From Flagellimonas chongwuensis (GTDB taxonomy: Bacteria > Bacteroidota > Bacteroidia > Flavobacteriales > Flavobacteriaceae), in assembly GCF_013376415.1 (NCBI RefSeq), contig NZ_WYET01000008.1:54658-118657 (forward strand): 64,000 nucleotides of DNA, written 5' to 3'. Below, piece after piece: positions 63,889 to 64,000 of this stretch; the first letter of the stretch is position 1, and each line of letters opens with the position of its first letter. The notes beneath the pieces were generated by a model. That model made no database searches. It saw nothing but the letters and a program-made list of their open reading frames with translations, and had not been told where the DNA came from. The position numbers and the translations under genes were made by a program.

Positions 63889-63907
63889 GAAGTTCATATA
63901 CATATTG
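63889..63907 (+). repeat. boxA-like leader element, proximal copy
   Basis: GAAGTTCATATACATATTG, about 85 bp before 16S rRNA, matches copy 1 at 63577-63596. It probably recruits the Nus antitermination complex. Confidence 0.5.
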
Positions 63908-63989
63908 TAACGACAGCGTAGAATTAAGAAATGAACCATTTTGATGCAGGGACTCGGGATTTCCGGGTGTCGGACAGACATTCAAGGAA

Positions 63990-64000
63990 ATACAATGAAG
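63990..64000 (+). rRNA. 16S rRNA, extreme 5' end (cut by window edge)
   Basis: The window ends in ATACAATGAAG, which aligns with the 5' end of bacterial 16S rRNA (AAATTGAAG in E. coli, followed by AGTTTGATC). Three rRNA-style promoters and a leader of about 200-450 nt precede it. The following sequence is outside the window, so this is an inference from about ten bases plus context. Confidence 0.7.

Noticed and set aside
1..64000. CRISPR array, prophage, insertion sequence or integrative element
   Set aside because: I found no regularly spaced direct repeats, transposase, integrase or phage structural genes. The two tRNA genes show no adjacent integrase or obvious duplicated 3' end.

Overview
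The window looks like chromosome of a marine-type Flavobacteriaceae (Bacteroidota), perhaps close to Muricauda/Allomuricauda (genus guess, low confidence). The evidence is: SusC/SusD pairs, an ECF sigma/FecR pair, Bacteroidota -33/-7 promoters (TTG, 19-20 nt, TAnnTTTG), lipoproteins with acidic residues just after the lipobox Cys, split transketolase genes, and weak Shine-Dalgarno signals. I see no insertion sequence, prophage, CRISPR array or integrase.

Layout. (1) 1-1671: 5' end of an alanine/glycine:cation symporter gene, an unknown membrane protein and tRNA-Leu(GAG). (2) 1836-11621: an ECF sigma factor, a FecR anti-sigma factor, an STN-domain SusC, a SusD and two alkaline phosphatases, the second fused to a GDPD/PI-PLC-like domain; I read this as an organophosphate capture locus. 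(3) 11783-14404: an MscS-type channel and deoC-deoD. (4) 14629-45979: a glucuronoxylan and hexuronate utilisation cluster. (5) 46055-61299: housekeeping genes (tRNA-Lys, aroK, a PRTase, an S4 protein, an FKBP-like lipoprotein, a small porin, split transketolase, tgt, an LptF/G permease, accA, dnaB, unknown secreted proteins, a HAD phosphatase, YjbQ, rplT-rpmI-infC). (6) 61330-64000: thrS, then three tandem promoters and the leader of an rRNA operon. The last bases are the 5' end of 16S rRNA.

The xylan cluster reads as one pathway. SusC/SusD and a surface lipoprotein with two near-identical CBM modules bind xylan. Two GH10 xylanases cut the backbone. GH115 and GH67 alpha-glucuronidases release (methyl)glucuronate, an SGNH esterase probably removes acetate, and two GH43 enzymes trim oligosaccharides. 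A TRAP transporter, and perhaps an SSS symporter, import the uronate. UxaC, an SDR (proposed UxuB substitute), UxuA, KDG kinase and KDPG aldolase then take it to pyruvate and glyceraldehyde 3-phosphate. A LacI-type regulator sits in the middle, and palindromes close to GCAATCGATTGC lie before most of the divergent transcription units, two of them overlapping recognisable promoter elements. I propose this is one regulon.

Smaller points of interest are an infC gene with no canonical start codon, a TTG-started tgt lacking the usual zinc cysteines, a REP-like palindrome read through as the N-terminus of a secreted protein, and the repeated promoter/boxA-like units before the rRNA operon. All functions are inferred from sequence motifs and context; no search was run.
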